Shown: one piece after another, positions 10,424 through 22,730 of the stretch
How positions within the stretch are numbered: position 1 is the stretch's first letter
Layout of the letters: each line of letters starts with the position of its first letter
Source of the DNA: Arctopsyche grandis
Taxonomy: Eukaryota; Arthropoda; Insecta; Trichoptera; Hydropsychidae
DNA: 64,000 nt
Reading direction: 5' to 3'
Assembly (NCBI RefSeq): GCF_051622035.1
Contig: NC_135365.1
Span: 11,450,001 to 11,514,000, forward strand
Translations under genes and position numbers: made by a program
The notes under the pieces: generated by a model
Told to the model about the DNA's origin: nothing
What the model saw: the letters and a program-made list of their open reading frames with translations, nothing else
Database searches by the model: none

Positions 10424-12724
10424 TTAACAATTCTTTTTAAATGGATCGTTTTTCCATACTGGTAATAGACGATTATTGAATACGTAGCCCTTTATTTTGA
10501 ATAAAATGAAATAAAAAACTACTGCAATCGATAGGTATTGTTGCCAAGTGAATTTTAATTCTTGCCAAATTCCTGGTTTATATCTGATGGGATGTTCTGG
10601 GATTCCTATCGACACTTCCATTTTGAATACAGGTGCATTACCATGTAATTTAGATGTGTATTGATTTGTCAGTGTTGTAGATACTGAAATATTAACACAA
10701 AAATAAATAAAACGAATTGAAATTAAACACGAAGAAAATTTAATAAACTTGCCATTCCTTCGTGAGTATGTATAGAGAACATTTTCTAAAAAATTGTCCA
10801 CTTCATAATTTTTATCTGCAACTATTGAGTAATTGAACCGCACATCTTTGTAATTATGCAGACATGGAAGTGGAGTAACTTGCATCCAATGTAGATTTGC
10901 CGACACAAAATATTTAACTATCGGCAATCCGAATGATTGTTCGTGCGCTATCAAACTCTCCATTTGAAGTGGACATATTCCCTAATTACATTCAATAAAC
11001 AACATTAAGATTATCTTATACATATGTTACAGTCCAAGAATTCACCCCAGTTTGTTCATGAACGTACTAGTCTGTTCATATACGAACTGTTGGCTTTGGA
11101 TTGAGTGCTAATAGTCAACAGCTATCTTCAAATAGACTCACTGGGTGTTGCATGAAACTTTTAACTGTTAAAACGTCAAGTATTTAAAGAGGAAATCATA
11201 TACAATTTACATTACAACGTTGTTATAATTCTCATTTCCACTAATATTTATAAATATTGCAACCTAAGGTAAGAATACATGCATAGAGGACGGGACAAAC
11301 GATTAATAATACTTCAACTTATGCTAATAGTTTGTGTAAAGAATAAACTAGCCTGTTTGTCAACTTGTTCTTTTGTGTATACTATAACTGGCCAGATTGG
11401 TTCGTGTTTGAATAAACTAGTATGATAATGAACGAACGAAATGTACGCTAGGACTGTAACATATACATAATTATGAATGTATTTGATATAATAAAACAAA
11501 CTTACATCCAATTTGTAATCCAAAACTAACATGAATTTAATATTCTGTATATTTTTTAAAAGCGGATTTTTAACATGAAGTTCTAGATAAATCTCGTCAA
11601 TCTTTTTGTCAAAGTTATGATCAATTTCACGAACCTGGAACATATTGAAGTTATCCGTATTATAATATAGTATTTTTTATACTGATATTTTTTTCTTTGA
11701 CTAATTTATTTATTTATTTTATTGTTACAATCAATATACACTCGTCATTACATATCGCTCCAATGCGACGAGTGTACGATAACGGTCAGAAGTACAATAA
11801 TACATATACAATCAGAATACATAGCATATAACAATTAATCAGTACAGAAATAATAATCATAGAGACATCTATGGATTATTTTTAGATTTTTGTGTACAAT
11901 TATTATTACAATTTTTATACATATAATAAACAAGAAATTATAGAGATATCTATAGATTTCAGAATACTGTGCATAATTTTTACAAATTATACACACAGAT
12001 TTTGTGACAACAGGAAATGATCTAATACCAATTTTCAGGAACCGTTTCAACAATGATCAGATACAATTGGCAAACTCTGATAGAGAAACGATCGATTTGG
12101 AGTCACAAAACCCCCAAACCTAACCAGCAGTTTGACGAGGAATCGAACCTTCGACCTCAGAGGTGCTAAATATATACGCTACCATTAAGCCAAACTGCTG
12201 GCTAATGAAACACATATAAAAATTTCAACCTCAACCACAAACTAATATAAACAATTCACAATTTAAACATTAGTATCATAAGTTTACCTTGAAGTAATAA
12301 CAATTTTCATTCAGAGTCAACAGCTTTGAAGTATTTTGCAAATTTCCACAACTTATAAGGTATTCAAGATCATCCGTCTCAATAATGAACAGATATTGAT
12401 ATTTGAAGTGAACATCTGGTTGCTCGTAAAATATATAATTCTTCAACCAAAATCCTGAATTTTGTAAGTAAAACGAATCAATGATTTTTTTTTTAATTAC
12501 ATCAAATATATACATTTGTAAATATAAACAGTACCTCTTGCACGATAAGATAGAAATAATGGGAATATTAGAGCTATCAATGTAGTGACCAATACGAAGA
12601 ACGTCGCTTTGGAACACAATGTATTTTTATATTGGATTGACACACTACAATTGTAGAGCTCGTAAAGTGTCATTACGGTATAAAGAACGCCAGATTTGTT
12701 GTTATAAAAGAAATATTTAGCCAA
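10424..12724 (-). CDS. TMEM231: Transmembrane protein 231 (ciliary transition zone, MKS complex)
   Basis: Five exons (12535-12724, 12288-12454, 11506-11634, 10753-10981, 10424-10683) give 975 nt, 324 aa; the human protein has about the same length. Recognisable blocks are YRARGFWLKNY...YEQPDV.F.YQ, LDYKLD, SRRNVSTTLTNQ, PIRYKPGIWQELKFTWQQYLS and a C-terminal helix ending FKIKGYVFNN. There are two membrane segments, near residues 40-60 and 290-310. TMEM231 anchors the B9/MKS module of the transition-zone gate; in insects that implies ciliated sensory neurons and sperm. Intron 4 uses a GC donor (ATG/GCAAGT), which is needed to restore RRNVSTT. Intron 2 holds a SINE and intron 3 a TIR element. 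Confidence 0.93.
11022..11470. mobile_element. TIR element in TMEM231 intron 3
   Basis: The left end reads CATATGTTACAGTCC and the right end its near-exact complement (GGACTGTAACATATA), with further inverted matches containing ACTAGT and GAAC about 30-55 bp inward. The middle resembles 62290-62520 in direct orientation (shared TATTTAAARAGRAAATC.TAT phrase), so this is a family. No transposase is encoded; the target duplication cannot be fixed because flanks and ends are both TA-rich. Confidence 0.55.
11702..12202 (-). mobile_element. tRNA-derived SINE, tail type A (TMEM231 intron 2)
   Basis: On the minus strand the head starts at about 12202 and has pol III promoter boxes: A box TGGCTTAATGG and B box GGTTCGATTCC. 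The body has the shared phrase TTTGTGACTCCAAATCGATCG and AACGGTTCC. The 3' end contains an ACACTCGTCGCATTGG...CGAGTGTA hairpin and a TTTATTTTATT-type tail. It is about 500 bp. Confidence 0.85.
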
Positions 12725-13232
12725 ATCAGATAGCTGTAAGCGAAACCGAATGTTTGTAAATAAAGTTGCTTAGCAACCACCATGTTACTTTTACTCTGAC
12801 CGTATTGTGTGAACTCATGCGAATAACTGTGGGACTGTTACCCAAATCGATTGAAATATATTTGTTTTCGTACATTATAGATTACTTAAATGTAAAATAA
12901 TGGTTGCTAAGCCCATTTGAAGAAATCTGCATCATTTGCAGTATTTATTCAATTCAGAAACTCTCAATTTTCTATAGTCACAATCGAATTATTCAGCTTA
13001 AAATATAAGATTTGTTGGTAATTTTTGTTATGAAAGTATTGATATATGTAATCTTTATAATGCTATATGATGATATTTAGTGGGGCAAATTTCAATGATA
13101 CATCACGATTGCGCTATATAAATGTCTATGAGAAATTTAGAATCATAATATCACGATTATTTGTAATTTATGTAATCATATCAGGTGCTTAAAATATGAA
13201 ATGGACAATAAAATATATTAATTGTAATGCTA

Positions 13233-13779
13233 CATAGTTAAGAGGGCTGGACACCAGCGCCTTGTCCATACAAACGTATTACACTTCTCCCTTCCTCAAT
13301 TATGGCACTAGAGAAATTATTTTTTAATATGCTATGGATGTCCACTATTGGGATGCATCTATCGTTTTATTTTTTTGATTCGTTATTTTTTATAGGAGCT
13401 AGGAGCCGCCAAACATCTATAAAATCGCATATTTTTTACACCCACGAAAAGAGTCCAGCGTGCTTATTTAACGGTCGATTTAAAAAAAAATACGCGCATA
13501 TTTGCACAGAAAATATCTTTCTCATACCGATGATGAAATTTTTTTAAAAATTGGTCCAGTTTTGGAGGATAAAATAGGAGAATACGAAACCTCGATTTTG
13601 TCGATTTAAAATACGTATTATCTGGTCGAAGCGAAACTGTCGCATTCACTCAATATATGTATATATATTGATATATATATTGTCGCATTCACTCAATATA
13701 TATATTCACTCAATATATATATCGAAGAAAGGAACGGCAACAAAATTAAGGTTTCGGGTGTACAGCCTTCTTAACTATG
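13233..13779. mobile_element. TIR element with TTAA near both ends
   Basis: The left end CATAGTTAAGAGGGCTGGAC and the right end (complement) CATAGTTAAGAAGGCTGTAC are inverted repeats. TTAA occurs at 13238-13241 and 13771-13774, which would fit a piggyBac-type non-autonomous element, although the inverted repeat continues 5 bp outside TTAA. The interior, including the open frame at 13302-13547, is low-complexity with an ATATATTGA microsatellite near 13650-13730. Confidence 0.55.
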
Positions 13780-14139
13780 AATTAAACACAAAGAAATTGC
13801 TTTACACTTTTTACGGAAAATTTTAGTTCTTCAAATATGTATATATAATATAATATAATCCGTAGTCTACATAGACTTTGTAGGGACTTTAGTAGTGTTT
13901 CTAGTAAATTCTCAGCAATGTAGCGAAACGATTTGATCAAATTAAAGGCTTGTATAAATATGAAATCCATATCGAAGATGGAAAAATACATTTAATAAAG
14001 AAATTGTGTGATTCATAAATATAGTATTTATTATTCAGTCAATTGTGTGATTCATAAAAAGAGTATTTATCATACGTAACTTGTCGAAATGCAAGGCGAT
14101 GCATGGTACATATTTATGTACATACATATATCCTCCATA

Positions 14140-14640
14140 TACCCAATATTAAATGGCCATAGTTCTTTATCACCATACAATAAAATACTAAACTTTCCAA
14201 GCTCCAAATCATACAAAATAAATCCCTAAAAATAATTTATAACACACCCATTTATACTAACCTGAAAAAAAATGGAAGTCATAAATAATATTCCGTTAGT
14301 CACAGACATTACTAACAAACTAACCAGTAGATTATATGACAGAATCACTAATAACCATACTAACACACTTGTGAAAAGTCTCAGTGATTACAACAAAATG
14401 TCTATACCCTTCAGGTATAACACACAGATTATCTAAACACAATCTGCTTTAGATTGTCGACTTTAGAGAGTCTTTGGTTAATTTTAATTAAGATGTATTA
14501 TGAGCATTTATAAGATTTTTAATTAAGTACCATTACTACTATAATTATGAAAATGATCAGTAGATCAGTAGCTATTAAAATATATATAAGATGCATTGTA
14601 AACATAATTTAGTAATAATAAAAAGCATTTAAAAATCAAA
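14140..14640 (+). mobile_element. Jockey-like LINE 3' end (copy 1)
   Basis: This matches 42236-42782 and the minus-strand copies at 39475-39885 and 54003-54293. The translated part gives the end of a reverse-transcriptase ORF2 (phrases like [34 protein letters not shown]), followed by an AT-rich 3' UTR. This copy is broken by substitutions and small deletions. Confidence 0.75.
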
Positions 14641-15334
14641 TAAATACATAACTTCTACTGAATATTGTACTATTATATATGCAGAATTCAATCTACAAAA
14701 CATCCATAGTTTGCAATATAATATGACTCTTTTTTTTGTAAACTTTTATGACTGGTTTTAATACAACTTAGGAAATCAAATCTGTTCACCAAAACTTAAA
14801 GGGATTATAATAGGCGGACACTATAACGAATGCCTACTGTGATAAACATTGTCGAGGGTAAAATTTTTAGCTCCACATATCATATAACAGTGTTTTGTGG
14901 ACGAACACAAAGGTAAGTGATATTTCAACTCAGGTAGGTTGTCGTCGATGGTGAATAAGTAGTAGTAAGTATTAAATGAAACTTGATAAGTAAATGATTA
15001 ATGTATTGACTAATTCAGGTCTATTTATATACCTATACTAATATTAATAAAAGTAAGTCTGTTATTATATCGTATTTTAACCACAATAACTCATTCAATA
15101 TTATATTTGGTTCGTTTTGAAATATTAATCATTTAGTTGAACCTACTTCGTACGAAGGACTCACATTTTTTTATGATTAGTTTTAAAATACAGGAAATCA
15201 TAAAACTTAAAAAAACGTGGGTTGAATGAGTAACGTTTCAAATCATTTGAATGAATAAACGAATTGAGATATGAAATTTGCTATCAAATTAGTTTGGAGA
15301 TTCACCTATAACTAGCTAGTATCTATGTATGTAC

Positions 15335-15938
15335 TAGGGATCCCAAATATTCGTCGACTTCAACTATTTGAATATCGAATAGTAAATCAAGAGGTATTCG
15401 AATATATTCGAAAATTAAAAAAAGGTAATTACATATGTACCAAGCATAAATTTGAATTAACCGTCTTATTGCCAATGAATTCCACCTCGTTTTAATAATT
15501 TACCAATTTTTTATTTTCTTTATTCATTATGATTTCTTGTAAAAATGTATATTTCGCCGGTGACTTCTTAAATATTCGTATTATTTTTCTGATGTTTTCT
15601 AAAATTTCGTAGAGATTATTATCGATCGGAAAGTTTCAAACATTTCCGTATTTAAGGGTTAATGAATACAAATCTGTTTCTTCACATGTCGACATTTCAT
15701 CTTCTTCATTATCTTCATTTTTATCACAATTATCCCCATTATATATTGCATTTTCTTCATAATCGTCGGCTTCTTCGTCATCACTCTTTTCATGTTGATT
15801 TTGTGTATTTAGTTTTAAAAAAATGATATACACGAATAATATTCGAATAGTTGATGAAACATTCGAATAACGAATGGCCGAAAAATCAGACGAATAATTC
15901 GAATACTCGAATATTCGAATATTCCATTGGGATCCCTA
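15335..15938. mobile_element. hAT-type element remnant
   Basis: The ends TAGGGATCCCAA and their complement are inverted. The flanks are GTATGTAC (15327-15334) and GTATGTAG (15939-15946), an 8-bp duplication with one mismatch. Many TTCGAATA palindromes lie inside both ends. A minus-strand stretch at 15636-15833 reads as an acidic, Asp/Glu/Asn-rich peptide, possibly a transposase remnant, but I cannot assign it. Confidence 0.7.
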
Positions 15939-16475
15939 GTATGTAGTACATACTTACTGCCACACATGGCGTATGAATCCCGTACCTATAGTAAAATATC
16001 TGAATATGTAGTATTAGAATGTAAACAAGTTAGGGTTGATAAATCAAAGATCCATTGGTCGTATGATGTCAACAAGGATGTTAGATTTCCAGGATCCTAG
16101 AACTAGACGGAACTGGAGAAGGCCATGGCCCGTCTAGGGCTGTTGAGCCAGGATCTGATGATTCAATTGTTGAATTACCTTATATTGGAATTCATTAATT
16201 TTTAGTTTGATTCGTAGCATATAGAAATATCAGTCTAAAAATTTGTATAATACATTATTTTGAACTAGATGCACCATGTTCCTTCATAATATTAAAATTT
16301 AGTATACTTAAAGTCAAACTAAAAGCAATGAATTGTTGTGTTCAACGACCTGCTGAGTTCCTTTGTTCATAGAGCGTGGGTCAGGTTTCGGTTAGCACAA
16401 AAACAATAGCCTGGCTATATGATCCTCGCTTTTCTCTCTGCTTCGTATCCTGAAAAGTGGACTTTCCTAGTCCTG

Positions 16476-16510
16476 TATATAAGGGGGTCTAATCTCTGGT
16501 AAAGTCAGTT
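16476..16510 (+). promoter_or_regulatory. TATA box plus initiator of TG-1
   Basis: TATATAA at 16476-16482 is followed by the arthropod initiator TCAGTT at 16505-16510. The predicted +1 (A at 16507) is 31 bp from the first T of the TATA box, the canonical spacing. No clear DPE is seen. The promoter is followed by a donor (CTAC/GTAAGG) at 16591. Confidence 0.75.
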
Positions 16511-16590
16511 CTCGGTGTGGACCACCAAGGGGAAGAAGCCTCACTTGGAATTGTTCTAACTGAAACAACAACCGACTTGCACAAGTCTAC
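16507..16590 (+). other. Non-coding first exon of TG-1
   Basis: This 84-bp stretch from the predicted start site to a strong GTAAGG donor has no ATG-led frame of note. The acceptor TTGATTTCAG at 17066-17075 then joins it to the coding exon, whose ATG is at 17083, 8 nt after the junction. Confidence 0.6.
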
Positions 16591-17082
16591 GTAAGGATAT
16601 TAATTTGTTTTCAATATTAAAAATTTGTGTTGCAGTCAATATATAAAATTCATAAGTTTTCATTTCATAAAAGTTTAATTCTATAGCCCATTTTATTATA
16701 AGAAAAGATTGAGCAATCTTATTAGATTGAAGATTGTTTTAATTGCTTAAGTGAATTTCTTTTCTAGAGAACTATTTTCAATAGTACTATATTTTAAGAC
16801 AATTTTTTTTATTTATCTCAGAGTGAGACATCTTATGAAAGTGAGTCTTAAACCAAATGCTCATAATTAATTTATCTTCTTTTTAACTTCTTTTAGATTA
16901 CTGTAGATATAAAATATAATTGTAATCTTCTAAACGAATATTACTATTTATGTATTTAGTGAGTAAACTAGTTTAATAAAAAAATAAAACTATATTCATA
17001 TATTAATTGCATTTAAAATTTATTTATATAATTTTAGCTAGTTATAGACTATCATAATCTTTCTATTGATTTCAGGTCCAAA

Positions 17083-20000
17083 ATGACTCAACCATCGTCT
17101 AGAATCGATCGTATGTCTGCCAGCATGACTTCCAGCATGACCGGTATAAGCGGCATGGGAGGAATGACTGGGATGAGCAACATGTCCGGCATGTCCAGCA
17201 TGGGTTGCCTTCGCAATGAGATGCAAAACATGAACATCGGCGGGATGGCTTCCAATTACACTCCTGGAATGTCTGGATCTTACAACGTCTCTAGCTTCCA
17301 ACATCGTCCTGGTCTCAGCCGTCGTCCTCCAAACCAGCGCTCTGGACCAACTGCTCAACGTCGTCCTGGACGTTCCCGTAGCTGTGGTGATAGCCACCGT
17401 CTTAACTATTCCAGCAGGAATAGTCCTAACACCCAATACACTCATAATATGATCTCTCGTATGGCTGATCATAATGAGCGTCGACGTCGCCAGGAGAACT
17501 TTGAGATGCAACCTCAAAGCTACTATTCCCAACAACCATTGAAGGTGGAATTGACCGAATTCTACGCTCGCGATAACTCCAAGGATCATCATACTGAATT
17601 GTATGAAGTAGTTAACGACAGTGTAATGCCAATGCCTGTCTACCGCAGAGGTCAAAATTTCTTCTTTGCTGTTCGCTTCGACCGCACTTGGGACAAGCAA
17701 CAAGATATCATCAGACTCGTCTTTGGATTTGGTATTTATACCGTACTCTAAATTTATTATTTAATATGAATCTTGTTTTCTTAATTTTTTTATTACTTAA
17801 AGGTCCAAAACCATGCGTCACCAAGGGAACTAGAGTAGTACTCCCTGTCAACTGGAGCAGCCAGCATGGAACTACGCAGCATAGCAGGGACATTCAAGGT
17901 ATGCCAGGCATACAAGGTATGCAAGGTATGCAGAGTATGTCCGGAATACAGAGTAACATTCAAACTGGATACACCATGCGCCGAGGATCGTTCTCCAATG
18001 AGACCATGCCACAGCACGGTCCTCATGGCCCTCACGGTCCCATAGATCGCATAAGCAGCGTGCCACATAGCACATTGAACCGAGGATATGGCTCTCGTCA
18101 TGGCTCCATGCAGAACTTAGCCGCATTAGCTCATGAAATGGACCGTTGGGAGATCAGCATCCAACGCCAAGACTCCAATACTGTTACATTCCAAGTGCAT
18201 GTTCCTGCTACGGCTCCTGTGGGATTGTGGCACTGCTGGGTACAAACCAACAGACAGGGACAACGCGACAATCGTTACGACTACAAATGCGAAGAGGACA
18301 TCTACATCTTGTTCAACCCATGGTGCAGAGAGGACTCCGTCTTTATGGACAATGAACCTCAACGCAAGGAGTATGTAATGAACGACTACGGAAAAGTTTG
18401 GTACGGTTCCTACAGGCAACCTAAGGGTCGTCGCTGGGTCTACGGACAGTTCGACGATGTTGTACTTCCAGCTTGCATGTACCTATTGGAACGCAGTGGT
18501 CTTGCTCATTCCGAACGAGGCAATCCTGTCCAAGTTGTCAGAGCGATCTCGGCTATTGTATGAAGCATTTTAAATTATACTTATAGATGATATAATCTAG
18601 TTGAAGAAATTCTGATTAGTCGTTAATTTTTGTATAGGTCAACTTCAATGAAGATGACGGTTTAATGATTGGTCGTTGGGACAACGAGTACAAAGAAGGT
18701 GTTGCACCACACGCTTGGACTGGCTCCGTTGCAATCATGGAACGCTATTTATCTGATGGAGGTCGCCCTGTCGAATATGGTCAATGTTGGGTATTCTCAG
18801 CACTCGTGGTCACCATCTGCAGAGCGTTGGGTACTAATTAATATCCAAAAACATTATACAACATTGTTAATAAGTATTTTATCTACTGTCTATTCGATTA
18901 AGGTATCCCATGCCGATCCGTAACGAACTACGTTTCCGCTCATGACACCAACCGCACTATGACAGTCGACAAATACTTCGATAGAGAAGGTAACGAAGTT
19001 CCCAACGGTCCTGATGAAGACTGCTTCGATTCTTGCTGGAACTTCCACGTGTGGAACGACGTTTGGATGACCAGACCTGATCTACCTCAAGGTTTGATAG
19101 ATTGCTTACTTAAACTCTGCTATACGCAGTTAGAACTGAATTGAAATGTATAAAATGTGTTTTGATTAGGTTACGGTGGATGGCAGATCATTGATGCAAC
19201 TCCTCAAGAGGAATCTGAGAGCGTGTACCGATGTGGACCAGCAAGTTTGGAAGCTGTCCGACGGGGAGAAGTTGGATTCCAATACGATACTCCATTCGTG
19301 TATTCCGAGATCAATTCAGACATGTGCCACTTCCAAGAAGATGAATTCTCCGAATGGGGATTCACCAGGATGACCACGCAGCAATATCAGTACGTGATTA
19401 ATGATGTTGTATATCATAATGATTTTAATCAACTTTTAAATTTGAGTAGAATTGAGTTTATATGTTACTTTACTGTTACTTTAATGCGGCTTATTATTGC
19501 AGGGTCGGTCGCAAGATCGTAACCAAGAACCCAACTCGCGATGACGATGAAGGCGATAGTGACATGTTGGAGATCACTCATGAATACAAGACCCCTGATA
19601 ATTCAGCTGCTGAAAAACTTTCTGTTTTCAATGCTTGCCGAGGATTCCAGCGAGCTCAACAATACTACGACTTCCCCAATAGGGAGATGGAAGACGTGTT
19701 CTTCGATCTGGTCGATATCGACATGGTTCCATTCGGACAACCATTCGACGTCGTTGTCAACATCCACGTAAGTAATACTTCCAGATAAAAGCCAATTATA
19801 TCAATTCGCATATTCATTTATTTCAATTTTCTATAGAACAAATCCCACGAAGAGAGAACCATCAGTGCAGTGTTGACGGCCAACTCTTGCTTTTACACTG
19901 GAGCTATTGCATCTCGTTTGAAGAGAGTTCAAGGCGATTTCATCATCAGAGCAGGACAACGAGAGGTGCTCAAAGTGCACATAACTCCTCAAGATTACAT

Positions 20001-20548
20001 GGACAAACTGGTAGATCATTCTTTCATCAAGATTTACGCCATGGCTTTCGTGAAGCAGACGCGCCAGTCGTGGTCCGAGGAAGATGACTTCCCACTGCAC
20101 AAACCAAAGATGCAAGTCCAGGTAATAACGTAATCCAATTCCACATACATTTTTAGAAATTAAATTCTTGTTTCTAAACGTCTTATTTAAATTGACAGGT
20201 TCGAGGACAACCTTGCATCAACCAGGAGTGTCACGTTACCTTTAGCTTCCAAAATCCTCTTACAACTGCTTTGACTGATTGCTTCTTCACTTTCGAAGGA
20301 CCTGGTCTTCAGAGACCGAGACAGGTAATGTAAAGATTATCCAACAGCTGTATTCACTGATACCTTTGTTTTAAATACTGTTTCTTGGGTTTCAGATTCG
20401 CTACAGGGACGTAAAACCTGGAGAATTTGTGACTTACAGCGACAAATTCTTACCAAGGCGCAATGGAGAGCGAAAGATTGTGGCCTCGTTTTCATCCAGG
20501 CAGTTGGATGAAATCAACGGATCGACCACCGTCAATGTGCGTGGTTAA
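17083..20548 (+). CDS. Transglutaminase 1 (TG-1), annulin/hemocyte type with Met-rich segments
   Basis: The coding exons are 17083-17731, 17803-18557, 18638-18830, 18903-19091, 19170-19389, 19503-19767, 19837-20121, 20199-20324 and 20396-20548, giving 944 aa with no frame breaks. Residues 1-150 are a Met/Gly/Ser-rich then Arg-rich region. The N-terminal beta-sandwich starts near 152 and is interrupted by a second Met/Gly/Gln/His-rich segment (about 243-325). The catalytic core has Cys518 (YGQCWVF), His581 (NFHVWND), Asp604 (IIDATPQ) and the oxyanion Trp in GRWDNEY. Two beta-barrels follow. The enzyme forms Gln-Lys isopeptide crosslinks and needs calcium. At 944 aa it is about 200 residues longer than TG-2 and TG-4. 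No signal peptide or membrane segment is seen. Codon use is GC-richer than in TG-2 to TG-4, suggesting high expression. Confidence 0.93.
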
Positions 20549-20551
20549 TGC

Positions 20552-21170
20552 AATAAAATAATACCAAATTTAGTCGGAACCAAAATCGAATATGACCCAG
20601 GCTAATTTAAATTTGAACCGCCATGTGAATTGTCTGATCTCTTTCGTTTCTTCTTAAATCTTAAATCTAAAACGACGGTTAATTAAATCAAATAAAAATC
20701 ATTTTCCACCGTCGTTAAATAATGCACGTATATATTCTTTATAAACACTTATATCTATCATAATATTATAAAAATTCACACAGCATTTTAAAAATTAAAA
20801 AAAAATGTACCTAGTATGTAAATGCACTTTTATGCAACGGCCAGCAAGTTAAACCAAAGTTGTATTATTAATAAGTTTATATTATAAAATTTATATATAT
20901 ATATACATATATATATTATAAGTAATTGTAATTCGCGAACTCATGCGTGCCATATTTGTCTATATTACGTAAATCTTATAACCGTTTGTTGCAAAAGTAT
21001 GCTTTATTTGATCATTATTATTAATATAATTATTATATATACGATTAGCTGACTCTATTTTGTGATAATTTCCTAAAGTCTTATTTGGTCCCGTAATTTA
21101 TATTTTCTGCAATGTAATTTTGCACCCGGTTATGTGTTTGTGTTATTTTTGGGATCCTGAATACAATAAA
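20552..21170 (+). terminator. TG-1 3' UTR with alternative polyadenylation signals
   Basis: AATAAA occurs at 20552-20557, only a few bases after the stop, again at 20691-20696, and at 21165-21170. The last is followed by a non-coding AT-rich stretch. Several 3' UTR lengths are therefore possible. Confidence 0.55.
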
Positions 21171-22730
21171 CAATACTTCTAATTACATTTGATGTTTCAT
21201 TTTTATTACATTATACATGTAATCAAAACATACATAAGACCACTGACATAAATTCAAAATTATACATTCTCACATAATTCACATATACACATGTCTTACA
21301 TTATTTACAAGCAAATTTCAAATGCTAAACCGAAAGTTTATTTAATGCGATTATTATTTAATGGAACGGTTCCCATCCAAAACGATGTGGGTGTTCCTTC
21401 CCAAACAAAATGTCTAGTTTATGCAAATGCACGTACTGAGAATGCATTTAATTGCATCAGACAATGATGTCATTGCACAAGGAAAATCGTAATTAGTCTG
21501 AAAATTTAGATTCGATCCACATGACGGCTTTTAATGACTTTCGATCATACATATATGTATGTTGTTGAGTGCTAATTATAATTAAGTCTCAACATTAAGT
21601 TGATAGTGAAATACAATAGGGATTTTTACTGATACTAGGATTTAAAATAGGGTCACTGACTATTACCAATTACGCAGAATAACCGCATATATTATTCACG
21701 CTTGTCCTTAATCACTTTGATTGGGCTATTGACCTTAACCCGACAGCTGGTTGGGGAAATTGCTGGTGTAGTGCTTCTGATAAGCATATTTGGTATGAAT
21801 TGGTCAATGGGTAATAAATCAGGAATTTAATTTAATCAGGAAAAGATGGCTGACAATTCATAATTTCCTGACAAGTGAGTGTTAAGTTTAACACTTGATA
21901 AATCGATACTCACTGCAATATATTATATCTGGAAATGATTCTAACAACTTGCATGAATGACGACTTTCCAACAGTTCATAATATTAATATTTAGAGATGA
22001 TCTGAAACTTTTGACACTGTCGGAAGTGGCTGTTTACCTACTCGTTGATTTTACATTTCGGTGAATGCCTCAGAAGTGTTCGATTTAAATAAATAATGAC
22101 ACAATGATGGAATTCTAAAGAAATTGAAAGTGTTTGAATGAGTGACGTCTCACTTTTTTTTGAGTACATACATATATTAATTCGCGAAATTATCTAATTT
22201 AAGTCAAGGTCAGTTCCGAAACCACTTCTTGACCGATTTCTCAGACCGGTAAATTTATGGGCGTTCTCACAGTTGTAATTATTATAATGTATTGCATTGA
22301 AAAATCCTTGAAATTTTTACTTGTATATACTAGTGAATTAGTCTTATGACTAGTGCAACTTGTGCAAGTTCTGGATTTTCCCTGTTTTGCTTTGTTTGCG
22401 ATATGAGGAATTTTTAAATTCGCATCGTATGAGTTATCATCACGTTTTGAACGCGCAACCACTGGACAGTAGGCGAGGAAACTCATCTATTTTCAAGTGT
22501 CGAAAATGAAAAAAATAATACAACGTTGATGATTCCGAATACAACAGTCTCATATTTCAAAAGCTCGAATATAAAAATAGCTCAATCTGATTGGGAAATT
22601 TCCGTTTTGCATTAAAGTTGATTTGCAAGTGCTTTTAGTGATCTATCTAAATATATTTCGTGTTGAAAATTAAACATATGTATATGAATTCTTCTAGATC
22701 GTACATACATACATATATACATACGTATAA
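21171..22730. other. Intergenic AT-rich DNA after TG-1
   Basis: I see no gene, RNA gene or clear repeat boundary here. Minus-strand open frames (22241-22486 and others) are short and compositionally random. Confidence 0.4.

Larger units (their letters stand above)
12725..16475. other. Intergenic region between TMEM231 and TG-1
   Basis: Apart from the TIR element, the Jockey end and the hAT remnant listed separately, I see only AT-rich DNA. The sequence around 15030-15318 begins CTATACTAATATTA and ends near ACTAGCTAGT, which could be a short Helitron-like element, but I do not see the diagnostic hairpin clearly. The last kilobase (about 16080-16475) is less AT-rich and probably contains TG-1 regulatory sequence. 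Confidence 0.4.

Noticed and set aside
12125-12202. tRNA genes at SINE heads (also near 23510-23580, 57770-57830, 58340-58404, 61440-61499)
   Set aside because: A and B boxes are present, but the cloverleaf is degenerate, there is no anticodon arm that pairs well, and each is joined to the same SINE body.
13302-13547. 81-codon open frame as a gene
   Set aside because: It lies inside a TIR element, has low-complexity composition and no homologue I recognise.
17038-18419. Minus-strand open frames of 97-221 codons opposite TG-1
   Set aside because: They are shadows of the TG-1 coding exons, which have clear homology, splice sites and frame.
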